64,000 nucleotides of DNA from NCBI GenBank assembly GCA_013368445.1, contig JAACJO010000020.1, positions 496,001 through 560,000 on the forward strand, given 5' to 3'. Within the stretch, counting starts at the first letter, position 1; each line of letters opens with the position of its first letter. This DNA is from Leucocoprinus leucothites (Eukaryota > Basidiomycota > Agaricomycetes > Agaricales > Agaricaceae). Both the position numbers and the translations under genes were made by a program. The notes under the pieces were generated by a model. It was not told where the DNA came from and made no database searches. It worked only from the letters and a program-made list of their open reading frames with translations. Below are positions 22,417-33,882 of the stretch, piece by piece.

Positions 22417-23753
22417 ACTTATTCATTATTTTTACCATTATAATGACATTTACCAGTTTTCCGACACAGGCAGCTTGATCAAAACTACACTAAACTCAAC
22501 CCGGCGGACGATTTTCAATTTTGCAGCAGTCAGTGCATGTCCGTCTCCTATCCCAGGACACATGGTATATCACGTTCGTCTGTGCAGCATTCTGTCCTGA
22601 AAGTTTGAAAACCGCCAGAAACCTGTTTGAGCAACGTATATTTCTCAAAATAGAGGAGACAGGCATTTGGACCTGGCGCGAAGCTCTATACTCTATATCC
22701 ATTCTCGAGTACCCGGCTAGTAGGTATAAGGAAATATTTTTTGCCTTATGACGCAACTGTGGGCCTTAACGCATTGTTTCGATTCGAAGGAGACCTTCTG
22801 ACTACTAATCTAGACATGCAGCACTCAGAGAACACATTCCGACCGAAACCAAATATGTCTGTCCTATCACTCGAATTCTCTGATTCCGCGGTGAATCTTC
22901 CATCCGGGGGGGGGAGGCAACATGAGCTCACACGAAGATGACGTCCGACCCACGCTGCCTCTAACGCCATAACGTGGACAACGTTGACTCTGCAACACAG
23001 ACTTCTCTTGTTATTCCTAGACACACCTTGCCTGGAACTTTCTGAATGCGTCCTTCCACAAGACTCCCAACCCTGCTCGAGAACTATTGCAACATAAACT
23101 TGAGCTAAGTCAGCCTCATAGTCCCCTTTGCTTCTTCCTTTTCATTTCCTTTGCGTCCCCAAAAAATCACTATCCACATCAAATCATCCAAACGCCCATC
23201 CAAATCAAAGGACAGACTCCACCAAAACCCGTATTGCAGTCAATGCCCTATCCAGGTCAGAACACTTATATGTGCATAAATACAAAGCTAGTGATAAAAG
23301 AACATTGAAGAAATGAATACAAATACAAATCCTCTCCCTCAGCATCTGCATTGACCAGAACTAAGGCTGTTGTTCATTGCCACACTTAGTCCGTGATTGT
23401 GAGTCGGCGAGATGTTGATCGGTTATCACCCGAGTTGCTCATGTAAACGGGTCCGAGGCCATAATCTATTTCGTTTCATTTCATTGCTGTTCGACTGTGC
23501 TCCTAAAATTCCTGTCACAGCCTCCCCTGTTCAGTTGAAAGTATCGAGAGTATTCAGGCTTCCCTGGCGCACATCTATACGGTGCTGTTGAGCTGGCACG
23601 ACTGTTTGATACGAGGTCGGACAAGAGGCTGAGTGTCTCATAACTTTTTATGTGTTCCTCCCTTACTTCTTTCCTACACACTGACCTGCTACAGTCCCTA
23701 TCATTTGCTCGTGTCCTCGAATTAAATCACCACGCTGCCTCGTCATCCCTCAG
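22417..23753. other. Intergenic, no gene recognised
   Basis: Several mirrored short frames but nothing with a domain. The stretch at about 23150-23240 resembles 36.73-36.80 kb (see findings). Confidence 0.4.
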
Positions 23754-25460
23754 ATGGCGCAGAGATCTTCTGAAGTATTGGCTTTGGTAGTCAGTCGGAT
23801 ACAAAGGTCCGTACAGCGCATTCAACCAATTCGTCTCAATAATTCGGCAATATAATTCAACAGGACCAAATATTCCCTTGTAGGTCAGTTAGGTGGTTTT
23901 GCGAGAATGCACTACAACTCACACGAATCCACTGCCTAGCACCATGTAGGACGCGTGCCTTACTCAAACTTCGAAAGTGCTTGACGATATGAACCCTTTC
24001 AGATCCTATTGTGATATGGGAGCTTATAGCTGTGTAAGACTCTCTTTATCCTGTTCTCCGTTTTTCTAACCATCAGTTGTCTCCGGAATAGCTTACCGCG
24101 GGAGATCGGACAGGTGCGTGATTCAATCAATCCGAAAGTACCGAGCTGTATTTCTTCTGTAATAGATATACCTATCACGCTGGACGCCGCTCAAGTGCAT
24201 CTATCTTGCAGGACGGTTCTTGCCCATTGTGTTGTGGCCGATCATCGTCTGGCTTATGGTTGGAGATCATACGCTGGAAGAGTGCCAAGGCAAAAAGCTC
24301 CTGGCTGAGCATCTCATCGTCATGGTTTTGGTGAGTCTCCTACGCTACTATTGCGAGCTTCAAGTTTGATCCCTCATCCCCTTCAGCAACTTGTTCCGCA
24401 TAGTACGTGCAATCATATTTCTGCTTGAGTGATATGACCGTGATCTCATTACAATATTGTAGGTGTACTTGCCATTCGTGCGTATGCATACACGGGAAGG
24501 TCGAGAAAAGTTCGTATACTGCTTGCCTTGGGAACGTGCGCCTACATTGGTACCCAAATATGGGCCTATTTGATCAAGGAGACTTGCCTTGATCCTAGTC
24601 TTTTCCAACTACTGGGGCGTACGGGTTGCTATCGAGATTCTCACCTGAGCAGGCATCCATTTGCCGTAAGACGTCCTTTTAATTTCTGATTCTTTATGAC
24701 TTAGAAATTTTGCAATCCAGTGTGTAATTGTGAGTTATTCCCTAATTCTATTCCGTCGAAAGAACATATGCCGAGCGAAAAGTACAGATCGCAGGCACAA
24801 TTGTGGATGGCATGTCCATCGCACTGACAGTCGTTGTATGTCCCTCGTATCTTGATAGACAAAAAGATTCTCACCAACCGCCACCATAAGCATGCGGTAA
24901 CGACGATGGGGATCAATGGGAAACTTCGCATGGTTTTTCTACTTCAAGGTCAGAATTTCTTTCCTTATACTTGGTCTCATAGATTGCTTGACATTGTGAT
25001 TTAGGACTTTCGCTCTTTACCTTCATGTTTTGTGTGAATATTATGACATCGGTATCATTATTTAGAAATCGGTAGGTGCATAACCACGGCCATTGTGGTC
25101 GGATTTAGGCTAGCGATATCTTTTTGACGGTTTCATTAGCCCTTCAGAATCATGGGAAGTGGCTTGCTTTGCCTTAGTTCTCTTAGTCCCGAACTCAGTT
25201 GTGAGTCGCTCTCTTCTCCCTACACTAAGAATCCGATTCTGATACCCGAGTTCTCCGCTAAATATCCTCAATCTTTACAGGCATGTCGATTGTGAGTATG
25301 GTCTATTGAATATTGAGTATGACGTCTTCACAACACATACAGCATCTTAGAGCTACGAGAAATTACTGCAGGCCAGGCTGAGACAGATATTATCATGGAT
25401 CGATTTGGAAGAGCTGTCGATGATTGCCTTGCCCAAGGAAACGCTCAGCGAGAAGAATAG
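23754..25460 (+). CDS. Multipass fungal membrane protein, DUF6533-like
   Basis: A multi-exon plus-strand gene, reconstructed approximately. Start MAQRSSEVLALVVSRIQR (23754), a tiny exon TKYSLV near 23865, and later exons with hydrophobic helices: CIYLAGRFLPIVLWPIIVWL (about 24190-24250), an exon from about 24461 with LAIRAYAYTGRSRK followed by a helix (LLALGTCAYIGTQIWAYL), QIAGTIVDGMSIALTVV (about 24790), then SLFTFMFCVNIMTSV (about 25010) and the C-terminus ending QGNAQREE at 25460. The LxxRxxAxYGRSRK-type turn after the third or fourth helix is typical of the seven-helix-like DUF6533 proteins that are numerous in mushroom-forming fungi; their function is unknown. Exon borders in the first 400 bp are uncertain, and I cannot exclude that one exon is damaged. 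Confidence 0.6.
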
Positions 25461-25770
25461 TTATAAGGCGTGAGTACAGGGACTGCACCAATATTAATAT
25501 ATATTTTATCTATGTATCTCATAATATATTACGGTGGTATGTTAAAAGGTACAAAACGTACATAGTGCATTGGCTCCTAAGTCACCTTGGAAGTAAGTAT
25601 TTTCGTGCCTATCAAAACCCTGGGGATGACGTCACACGTCAATGTTTCAACGTAACGGCGTGTCATTAGCCAGTATCCTCCAACATTTTTTTTCCGACTT
25701 TGCCAAACTTTAAGTACCGGTACACATATGGGAGTAGAACGTCACCCTATCGTGAGCGTGCTCAAACATG
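25461..25770. other. Intergenic with 5' part of a split gene fragment
   Basis: An ATG at 25729 begins MGVERHPIVSVLKHG and is cut by the retrotransposon at 25775. The frame resumes after the right LTR at 34521 (VLSKRATN...). A paralogue without the insertion lies at 36864. Confidence 0.5.
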
Positions 25771-25775
25771 GCTTC

Positions 25776-26149
25776 TGTCGAAGCAGCAACGGGGAGCGTA
25801 GTGGTGAAGGTAGACAACGAGGTCAGTACTCACTTTACTAGACAGTTGGTCCGTTATGGGAGTATGTTCGAGGTAGTAGTTGCGACTGAGAGTATAGAAT
25901 TGACTGTAGAATATCGAAGAAAATACAAGGTATTTATACTAAAGAGTTCGAATAATTTCTACTATAAAGAGAGTATTACACCATCATTTCGAGGTAGTAA
26001 AGGGTACAAGTAAAACATATAGTAAAACATGTATTGTCCGCACAAAGTATCGATGCGTAAACATAGTGGTATCTATTAATAGAATGCATATGTCATAATT
26101 GAGAGTGAACACAAACGTAGCAGCGTGTAAACGCACATGTGATTCAACA
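25776..26149 (-). repeat. Copia 3' LTR (left in the window)
   Basis: 374 bp, same as 34142-34515 except seven transitions. Six of the seven are CpG versus TpG/CpA pairs. Confidence 0.95.
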
Positions 26150-26160
26150 CTCCTCCTCAC
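26150..26160 (-). promoter_or_regulatory. Polypurine tract of the copia element
   Basis: On the minus strand GTGAGGAGGAG directly precedes the 3' LTR, the expected place for plus-strand DNA priming. Confidence 0.75.
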
Positions 26161-26227
26161 TCGAAATGGCGGGAGATGCATAATTGAGCGGCTATGAAAG
26201 CGCTTCATTTAGGCGGCTGTTAAAGCG

Positions 26228-27671
26228 CTAAAGGAATTCTATACCCAAAGAATAAACAAATTTATTGAAGAGAATTGAACCGAGGTTTTTCGTTAGAATA
26301 TCGGCAGGGTTGTTTGAGCCCTCAATAAATACCCAACTCAATGGAACCTTCTTCAACGATATCTCTGATATAGTGGTATCGTATATCAATATGCTTCGAG
26401 CGTTTTTCTTGAACAGGATTCTCGCTCCAGAAGATAGATCCAATATTATCACCATAGAGAATCGGAGCAGGTATTTTAAAACCTATCTCTTCGAGAAGTT
26501 GTCGAATCCACATCAGCTGGTGGCTGCAATCAGATAGCGCCATATACTCAGCTTCAGTAGATGACAAAGCGACAGTTTTCTGCTTGCGGCTAAGCCAGCT
26601 TACAGGTCCACATGCTATTGTGACAAAGTTACCTGTGACAGATCGTCGAGACTGTCTGTCTTGCGCCCAATCACTATCGGAACAAGCAATGACAGCCTGG
26701 TTAGAAGCTCCATCAAATACGAGTCGATAATTGCGCGTTGATCACAAATATTGCAGCACATGGAGTCTAGCCCAAAAGTGCACATTGGAAGGGGCAGCAG
26801 ATTGCTGGGAGAGTTTGACAACCGCAAAGGATATATCAGGTCTCGATCCGATCATAAGATACATCAGCGATCCAACTAACTGTTGGTAACGAGTCCTAAA
26901 CTTAGGATCTACCTTATCGACATAGGGTTCGAAGACGAATCCGGATGGCAGTGGTGTAAATTTTGCGCCTTTGGGAATCTCAAACTTTTCAAGAACCTTA
27001 TCGAGGTATTTCATTTGATCTATATAGAGTTTTCTCTCTTTTCGATCACGTGATATGTTCATGCCTAGGAACTCGGAGAGTTCACCTTGGTCACGACATT
27101 CCCAAGTGGTCATGAATTTTTGCTTCAACTCTGAGAGGAGCAGGGAATTCTTTTTACCCATAAAAAAGACATCATCCACGTAAACAACTGCAAAGACATG
27201 CTCGCCGGTCTTGGGATGTGTGTAATGATAAACGCCAGCGTCGGATTTACAGCGCTTGAATCCAATTTTCAGCATCGATGAAGTGAGTGCTTTCCACCAA
27301 GATAAGCCAGCTTGTTTTAGACCATAGATCACTTTGCGTAATCTCCAGACTTTCTTCTCATGGCCAGGAAGTTGGAATCCTTCTGGCTGCTCCATATAGA
27401 TCTCTTCATCCAGATCGCCATATAAATAGGCTGTTTTGACATCAACAGAGTGAAGGTCAAAGTCCTCAAGCGCTGCAATGCCAAGAAGTAGGCGTGCGGT
27501 CTCATATCGGACAACTGGAGAAAAGAGTTCATTGAAGTCGATTCCCTCGATCTGGGAGAACCCTTTCGCAACAAGGCGAGAGCGATATCGATTATCGGAC
27601 TTGATGTTGTAAACCCATCTATTTTTAATAGCTCTCCTTCCTTTTGGGAGATCAACGAGTTCATATACACC
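26228..27671 (-). pseudogene. Copia reverse transcriptase and RNase H
   Basis: After a stop (TGA at 27674-27672, where Arg CGA is likely ancestral), the minus strand reads GVYELVDLPKGRRAIKNRWV, DVKTAYLYGDLDEEIYMEQP, WRLRKVIYGLKQAGLSWW and the catalytic YVDD box (about 27180), the Ty1/copia reverse transcriptase signature. A TGA follows HVLQYL at about 26742. RNase H then shows SDSDWA, SSTEAEYMALS and KHIDIRYHYIRD. A frameshift near 26325 separates it from the C-terminal GSNNPADILTKNLG. The enzyme would copy retrotransposon RNA into DNA in virus-like particles; the stops and shift make this copy inactive. Confidence 0.9.
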
Positions 27672-28330
27672 TCACTTGTGAAGCGCGTCTAATTCCTCAA
27701 GCATCGCTTTTTGCCATTTGGTTTGAGTATCAGTGTCTAAATTCGCGATATCTCGAAACTGTTCGGGAACTGGCCCGTTGGCATGTTGTGCGAGAAGGAA
27801 ATCAACTAATTTTACCCCCCCTTCCTTCACGAACTTCGCAAAATCGGTAGATGACGTTTTATTGTCGATACTACTATCCGGATGAGGGATATTCCAATTT
27901 CGTAATCTGTTCCGAGCTTCCTCATCAGAAATTGCTCCAGGAATAGGTCGATATTGAGCACAATTGCGTGGTAAGTTAGGATTGAGTTCCCTATATCGTC
28001 GGATGACATCAAGAGGGTCGCTCCTATCACCATACACGTTTCCTGGTCTATTCGGAGGTTGAACATTTCGCCTAGGACGGCGATTTTCACGTTCGGTGAC
28101 CCAGTGGTCAAGCTGTTCTAATGCATCAAGATCATCCTGGACCAAAGGTCGCGGTGGCGGTACCTTGGGTGGAGATGGAGACTGAGCACGTTTACATGGA
28201 CCAGGTTCCTTTCGCGAAGGTCCCGGAGAAGGAGGCAACTCAACTTCTTCTTCCTCTTCTTTTGGATCACGATCTTCCGGATCAGCGTAAGAAAGAGGTG
28301 GGCTTGGCGATCTAGGAGGTGAAGGTGTGT
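27672..28330 (-). pseudogene. Copia linker between integrase and reverse transcriptase
   Basis: A proline- and acid-rich region (PSPPRSPSPPLSY, a run of five Glu in EEEEE, PPPRPLVQDD), then a basic stretch and WQKAMLEELDALHK, the usual start of copia reverse transcriptase. It is interrupted by the Tc1-like element at 28333-29922; the frame continues upstream in 29925-30120 (PKCPDQKPAVYPEPP). Confidence 0.7.
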
Positions 28331-28332
28331 TA

Positions 28333-28546
28333 CAGTGGCTCAAAAAACTGTCCCAATGTTTTCGCATTTTGGACATATTTGCTAATACCAGGGCAGATAT
28401 ATGGCCTAGCATCCTGAAAATATTCACACAGGTACCTTGACATATTGGGCGCATATATTCCCATGATCACATGACCTTGTCCATCAATGAATTAATAATG
28501 AATTATCGAAAATATCTACTCATTGGGACAGTTTTTTGACCCCCTG
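28333..28546 (+). repeat. Tc1-like left inverted repeat arm
   Basis: 214 bp, with a palindromic relation between its own outer and inner ends (24 of 26 positions match). Confidence 0.9.
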
Positions 28547-28679
28547 TCAGCCTCCCAGTATCTACCTTGTAACATGCCAGGGGAGCATCAGGGCAGGCGT
28601 GGGAGTAATAAACAAGATCATGTGACCTTGGTTGACATGTTGAGATGGCTACAACTGTCTTTCTTCCTGCCACTACATC

Positions 28680-29696
28680 ATGAAAGCTATCTCCTCTACC
28701 CAATACTCCCAAGTCACTTCTCTTCTCAAAGATGGCTATTCCTTGCGCCAGATTGAACATAAAACTGGTCTAGGAAAGTCTACTGTTGGGAGGATCAAGA
28801 AAGAAGTTGATGGGGACAAGGAAAACAACAAGGGAGGACGTCCTTCCAAGCTTTCTCCTCGTGATAAAAAAGCAATAATTCACCAAATAACCTCTGGAAA
28901 GCTAGACAATGCTGTCCAGGCTACAACTTTCATTAACTCTACTCTGTCTGACCCTGTCACACCCCAAACTGTCAGAAATACCCTTCAGGATAATGGATTT
29001 CGCTCTGTAACCAAGATCAAACGACCTCTACTCAAAAAGCGACATCGTGAGGAACGCCTTGACTTTGCACATGAACATAGGAATTGGACAGTGGAGGACT
29101 GGAAGAGGGTGTTGTGGACAGATGAAACAAAGATCAACAGGATTGGGTCAGATGGAAAGGTGTATACCTGGAAGGAGAGGGGGGAACCACTGTCAGATAG
29201 GACCACTCTCCCTACTGTCAAACATGGAGGAGGTGGTAACATGATGGTGTGGGGGTGTATGGGGTGGAATGGGGTAGGAAAGCTAATAGAGGTTCAAGGG
29301 AATATGGATGCAGTGCAATACTGCGAGATTTTGGACAATGGGGTGGTGGAAAGCTTTGAAAAGTTGGAGATGGAGGAGGAGAGGATATTCCAGCAGGATA
29401 ATGACCCAAAACACACCTCAAAACTGGGACAACAATGGTTTGTGGACAACAACATTCAAGTTCTACCATGGCCTGCACAATCCCCTGACCTAAATCCCAT
29501 TGAACACCTCTGGACCTACCTGAAGGACCAGCTGAAGGCATATGAAAGACCACCCAAGGGAGTATTTGAATTGTGGGAGAGGCTAGTAGAGGAGTGGAAT
29601 AACATTCCAGCAGAAAGGTGCCAAAGGCTGATAGAAAGCATGCCCAGAAGGATTGAGGCAGTTATCAGGGCAAGAGGAGGTCATACAAAGTATTGA
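28680..29696 (+). CDS. Tc1-like DD34E transposase, intact
   Basis: 338 aa, no introns or stops. The N-terminus has a helix-turn-helix (SLRQIEHKTGLGKSTVGRIK, 21-40) and a GGRPSKLS hook (52-59), then a second DNA-binding half (about 60-125). The catalytic triad reads WTDET with Asp148, QQDNDPKH with Asp240 and LNPIEHLW with Glu275; 34 residues separate the second Asp from Glu, the Tc1 DD34E pattern. The enzyme cuts the element out and inserts it at TA. It lies inside the two 214-bp arms that it should bind. No intron or helper gene is needed in this family. A degraded copy of the same gene lies at 30797-31420 on minus. Confidence 0.95.
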   Translation: MKAISSTQYSQVTSLLKDGYSLRQIEHKTGLGKSTVGRIKKEVDGDKENNKGGRPSKLSPRDKKAIIHQITSGKLDNAVQATTFINSTLSDPVTPQTVRNTLQDNGFRSVTKIKRPLLKKRHREERLDFAHEHRNWTVEDWKRVLWTDETKINRIGSDGKVYTWKERGEPLSDRTTLPTVKHGGGGNMMVWGCMGWNGVGKLIEVQGNMDAVQYCEILDNGVVESFEKLEMEEERIFQQDNDPKHTSKLGQQWFVDNNIQVLPWPAQSPDLNPIEHLWTYLKDQLKAYERPPKGVFELWERLVEEWNNIPAERCQRLIESMPRRIEAVIRARGGHTKY

Positions 29697-29708
29697 GTAG
29701 GTAGATAA

Positions 29709-29922
29709 CAGAGGGTCAAAAAACTGTCCCAATGAGTAGATATTTTCGATAATTCATTATTAATTCATTGATGGACAAGGTCATGTGATCATGGGAATAT
29801 ATGCGCCCAATATGTCAAGGTACCTGTGTGAATATTTTCAGGATGCTAGGCCATATATCTGCCCTGGTATTAGCAAATATGTCCAAAATGCGAAAACATT
29901 GGGACAGTTTTTTGAGCCACTG
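29709..29922 (-). repeat. Tc1-like right inverted repeat arm
   Basis: 214 bp, the reverse complement of 28333-28546 with one mismatch near its inner end. Confidence 0.9.
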
Positions 29923-29924
29923 TA

Positions 29925-30790
29925 GGGCGTGGAGGAGCATGAGGTGAAGGCGCACAAGGCAGCTCTCCTCCTCGAGGTGCAGGCGGATGGTCTACATTTG
30001 GAACATTTGGAATAGTCGAGATTGGAGGAATCTCAGTGCGAGGCGGCTCAGGGTAAACCGCGGGTTTTTGATCTGGACATTTAGGGAACATCTTTTCATC
30101 AAAGATGACAGTCGGCAAGATAAACTCAGCATTCCCTCAAGTATGGCGGAGAAAGATGTAATTCTTCTCCCGATCATATCCAATGAAGATCATCAGTTCA
30201 GATTTCACAGATAATTTATTCGGGCACATTTCGTCCAGAAGGAACACATATGCAGCACAACTGAATACTCGTAGGTGACTGATGTCAGGTTTATGTCCAT
30301 GTACTAACTCAAAAGGAGTTTTCCATTGGATGCGGTTCATCGATGTGTGATTGTAGATGTGGGTTGCGGTATTAATCGCGAAATCCCACCATGAATCTGG
30401 AAGACATGCGTGAAGTCGCATGGCTTGCGCTTTCTCATGCAGTGTTCGATTCAATCTTTCTGCTCGCCCGTTCTGTTGATGGATGTGGGGTGCACTCAGT
30501 GTGAACTCAATTCCTTTTACCCTAAGATAATCTTGCAGGGTACCTGCTACGAATTCTCCTCCTCGATCGGATGTAAATCGACAAATCGATTTGCCAAATT
30601 GGTTCTGAACGTAAGTTAGAAGCTCAACCATGCGGGGAGCTGCTTCGGCTTTTGATTGCAGAAGCACCATGTGGGCAAATGAGGAGTAATTGTCCAATAA
30701 GGTCATGACCCATTTGTACTTGTGATAAGATACGATGGGGAGCTCAAAGAGATCACTGTGAACATGCTCAAAGGCTTCTTTGGCCCGAAT
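29925..30790 (-). pseudogene. Copia integrase core
   Basis: The minus strand reads KEAFEHVHSDLFELP (about 30780), LLDNYSSFAHM (about 30700), TSDRGGEFVAGT (about 30580) and HQQNGRAERLNRTLHEKAQ (about 30480), the DDE integrase core with its D, D and E residues, then WKTPFELVHGHKPDISHLRVF and GYDREKNYIFLRH. The zinc-binding HHCC part expected before EHVHSDL is missing: the truncated Tc1-like copy adjoins at about 30797. Integrase inserts the cDNA into the genome. This segment alone has no stop until 30137, but the enzyme lacks its N-terminus. Confidence 0.88.
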
Positions 30791-30796
30791 TGTATT

Positions 30797-31440
30797 TCAC
30801 TGCATCCATATTCCCTTGAACCTCAATCAGCTTTTCTACCCCATTCCACCCCATACACCCCCACACCATCATGTTACCACCTCCTCCATATTTGACAGTA
30901 GGGAGAGTGGTCCTATCTGACAGTGGTTCCCCCCTCTCCTTCCAGGTATACACCTTTCCATCTGACCCAATCCTGTTGATCTTTGTTTCATCTGTCCACA
31001 ACACCCTCTTCCAGTCCTCCACTGTCCAATTCCTATGTTCATGTGCAGAGTCAAGGCATTCCTCACAATGTCACTTTTTGAGTAGAGGTCATTTGATCTT
31101 GGTTACAGAGCAAAATCCATTATCCTGAAGGGTATTTCTGACAGTTTGGGGTGTGACAGGGTCAGACAGAGTAGAGTTAATGAAATTTGTAGCCTGGACA
31201 GCATTATCTAGCTTTCCAGAGGTTATTTGGTGAATTATTGCTTTTTTATCATGAGGAGAAAGCTTGGAAGGACGTCCTCCCTTGTTGTTTTCCTTGTCCC
31301 CATCAACTTCTTTATTGATCCTCCCAATAGTAGACTTGCCTAGACCAGTTTTATGTTCAATATGGCACAAGGAATAGCCATCTTTGAGAAGAGAAGTGAC
31401 TTGGGAGTATTAGGTAGAGGAGATAGCTTTCATGATGTAG
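30797..31440 (-). pseudogene. Degraded Tc1-like transposase
   Basis: Minus-strand fragments match the intact transposase at 28680-29696: HIEHKTGLGKSTIGRI, GGRPSKL, VTPQTVRNTLQDNG, then stops, then WKRVLWTDETKINRIG. It ends after the equivalent of residue 213, before the second Asp and the Glu. Differences from the intact copy are mostly CpG to TpG or CpA, including two CGA to TGA stops near 31085. It cannot make an active enzyme. Confidence 0.9.
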
Positions 31441-31780
31441 TGGCAGGAAGAAAGACAGTTGTAGCCATCTCAACATGTCAACCAAGGTCACATGATCTTG
31501 TTTACTACTCCCACACCTGCCCTGATGCTCCCCTGGCATGTTACAAGATAGATACTGGGAGGCTGACAGGGGGTCAAAAAACTGTCCCAATGAGTAGATA
31601 TTTTTAATAATTCATTACTAATTCATTGATGGACAAGGTCATGTGATCATGGGAATATATGCTCCCAATATGTCAAGGTACCTGTGTGAATATTTTCAGG
31701 ATGCTAGGCCATATATCTGCCCTGGTATTAGCAAATATGTCCAAAATGCGAAAACATTGGGACAGTTTTTTGAGCCACTG
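30797..31780 (-). mobile_element. Tc1-like transposon, truncated second copy
   Basis: Same family as 28333-29922, in opposite orientation. The outer arm is present (31567-31780, 214 bp, ending CACTG next to TA 31781-31782). The other end is lost: similarity stops at about 30797, within the transposase gene. Copia sequence normally found between the pre-integrase and integrase core segments is also missing, so one deletion probably removed the element end and adjoining retrotransposon DNA. Confidence 0.88.
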
Positions 31781-31782
31781 TA

Positions 31783-32200
31783 GGCTGCCACTCAGAGCAA
31801 GGAGCCGCTGATAAAACGGCATTGCCTGACTCATCCCGAAAGATAGTACCATGTTTATCAGCCTCGCTGTGCAACCCGGATTCCAGGAGTTGACCAGCAG
31901 ACATGAGGCGATCATGCATACCCTTTACATAGAACACAGGGGACAATGAAGTCACCGCAGTGATCGTTTTTTCCGTTATCATGGATCTCATGTTCGATCA
32001 AGACAGTGCCTTGACCCGATATGAATAGGGGAGCGTTCTTGTTAGCTGTCTGAATTTCACCGAATTTTCCCATTTCGATTGTAGAGAAATCGTCCAAATA
32101 GGGTGTGAAATGTGCGGAAGCACCCGAATCAAGAATCCAAGAAGCAGCCCGTGAAGGCGCTTTCTTTCCCTTACAGTGGCAACATAAAGCTTTCTCACAC
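31783..32200 (-). pseudogene. Copia protease and pre-integrase segment
   Basis: The minus strand shows WILDSGASAHFTPYLDDFS (about 32110), the aspartic protease active site DSGA, and then YVKGMHDRLMSAGQLLESG (about 31930), the GAG-pre-integrase segment, ending GNAVLSAAP at the truncated Tc1-like copy. The protease would cleave the Gag-Pol polyprotein. The two parts lie in different frames, so a shift separates them. Confidence 0.85.
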
Positions 32201-33882
32201 TTAGATAGATTTACACAGCGTGGCATGGAGGTCAAATCACAATTTAATAAAAGCCCCACAGGGGCGACCGAAATAGTGCGCAATACAAAGGAAGTATATA
32301 CAGGAGCCGGAGACGACGTAACTAGTCCGCGAAAATGTTCAGCGTGGCCAGGAGTGCTCACATGGGAGTGGGCTCAAGTGGGGCAACAGGCCCTTTCTCG
32401 GTCGTGCTGTGGCATCACCATATTAGTGTTAATCCAATCAGAGATAGAAGAAAAGACTTGTGTTGTCCACAACCCAGAAGTCCACCCATCAGAATCCTCC
32501 CCCTCAGAGTTGGATTCGAGCATCGGATCAGCCGGAGGTGTCATCCTCGGCAACAGTGGGCATTCGTCCATATCTCCTCCATAATAAGGGATTTCCTCAA
32601 TAATGGAGCCCATCGTTTCGGCTTCGACTGCGAGGTCGGCGAGCCTTTCATCCCAAATCTTCAGCACTTTATCCTTGGTAGCTTTCGAGCTTCTGCAACA
32701 ATATCCCTCGGACTGAGGAGATTTGGAGATTCGCTCCTGAAGCCACGGTGTATTCTTTCGCACTTCTGCAACAAGGTGGCGTGTGGATGTCGAAGGGCTT
32801 GCGTTAGTTGGTTCTGCCAGCGAGGCGATCCGGTTCGTGAGGAGAGGACGGTTAGCAATAGCAGGGGCAGCGAAACCGATGGCACTGGAAGCACCATATT
32901 GAGGAGCAACAGTGGTGACTCCAGAGGAGTTGGAGGTGTCGGCATCGGTCGCAGCTTCATTAGCAGCGCCCTTGCCTTTTTTGCCTCCTCTCTTACCGTG
33001 TTTTCCTTTCTTGCCATCTCCATCGGGATTTCCAGATTGGGGGTTACCAGGCTTCTGGCCAGCGCCTTGATTAGGAGGCTGCTGCTGCTGGGGCTATGAT
33101 TGAAACGGCCCTTATTGTTGTCCTTGCCCCTGGCGTTGTTGATTGCCGGGGTTCCGGTTCTGCTGCCATTGGCCATTGGATCGGCCGGCGCGAGAAGTGG
33201 AAGCAGTCATCTTCTGGGACCAAGCAGCCTGGATGGCGCTATGGACCAGATCCCATGTGAGCTGGGACATTTGCATTTGGTTCGCAAGGATTGACTGCGC
33301 TAAGGTTTCCATCCCTTGCGGGACAGTGCAAAGCAGAATCATGGCACGGATCACCTCGGGAAGTCGCGTGGTCGCGCCTTCGATCCGAGTGAATAAAGAT
33401 TCGAGCTCAGCAATGGACTGAGCTGGATCCATGTTTCCGGGGAGAGACCAGGAGACAGCGTGGACGAAGTCGCCATAGACTGATGCAGGACCTTGGGTGC
33501 CGTAAAGGCGTTGGAGTTCACCCCAAGTGGTGGTGGGGTCTCCTTGGACGATCAGATGGAGCATAGAATCTGGGACAGCTTAGATAAGCATGCCAATTGC
33601 AGATTGTTCTAAGAAGTTCCTTTGACGTTCTTCCTCAGTTCGAAGCGCATAGGAAGCGGAAGCTTCTGCAGCATTCGTAACGTTATTGTCAGCGTCCATG
33701 ACTGGAGCAACAAGAGGTGGGAGCGGAGGGACCATGCCGTTTGTGACAGTCCAACCCGTAAGAGGGGTTCCAGGGGTCGTGATCATTGAGAGATATCCCT
33801 GCATCCTCATGGACCAAAATTGGTAGTTCTGGGGGCCTTGAAGGATGGGGACGCGAGAAGCTCCGTTGTTGATAGAAGACAT
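32201..33882 (-). pseudogene. Copia Gag with in-frame stops
   Basis: It starts MSSINNGASRVPILQG with NYQFWSMRMQGYL, a usual copia Gag start, and continues with TTTWGELQRLYGTQG, SIAELESLF, a Gln/Gly-rich stretch (NQQRQGQGQQ) and a Lys/Gly-rich stretch (GDGKKGKHGKRGGKKGK). Stops are at 33582-33580 (TAA), 33114-33112 (TAA where CAA is expected) and 33096-33094 (TAG where CAG is expected), with a further stop or shift near 32374. Gag builds the virus-like particle. Long antisense frames here (32105-33099 on +) are shadows. Confidence 0.85.

Larger units (their letters stand above)
28333..29922 (+). mobile_element. Tc1-like transposon, full length, 1590 bp
   Basis: The element is bounded by TA duplications (28331-28332 and 29923-29924). 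The ends read CAGTGGCTCAAAAAACTG and its complement. Both terminal inverted repeats are 214 bp (28333-28546 and 29709-29922) and differ by one base. Each arm itself starts and ends with inverted copies of a 26-bp motif containing TCAAAAAACTGTCCCAATG. An uninterrupted 338-codon transposase lies between. Intact ends and gene suggest recent, possibly still competent, insertion into the copia element. Confidence 0.95.

Noticed and set aside
28985..29553. Minus-strand frames inside the Tc1-like element
   Set aside because: Shadows of the intact DD34E transposase on the plus strand.
32105..33294. Long plus-strand frames (159, 254 and 64 codons)
   Set aside because: They are antisense to copia Gag, whose minus-strand frames carry the recognisable Gag and protease motifs.
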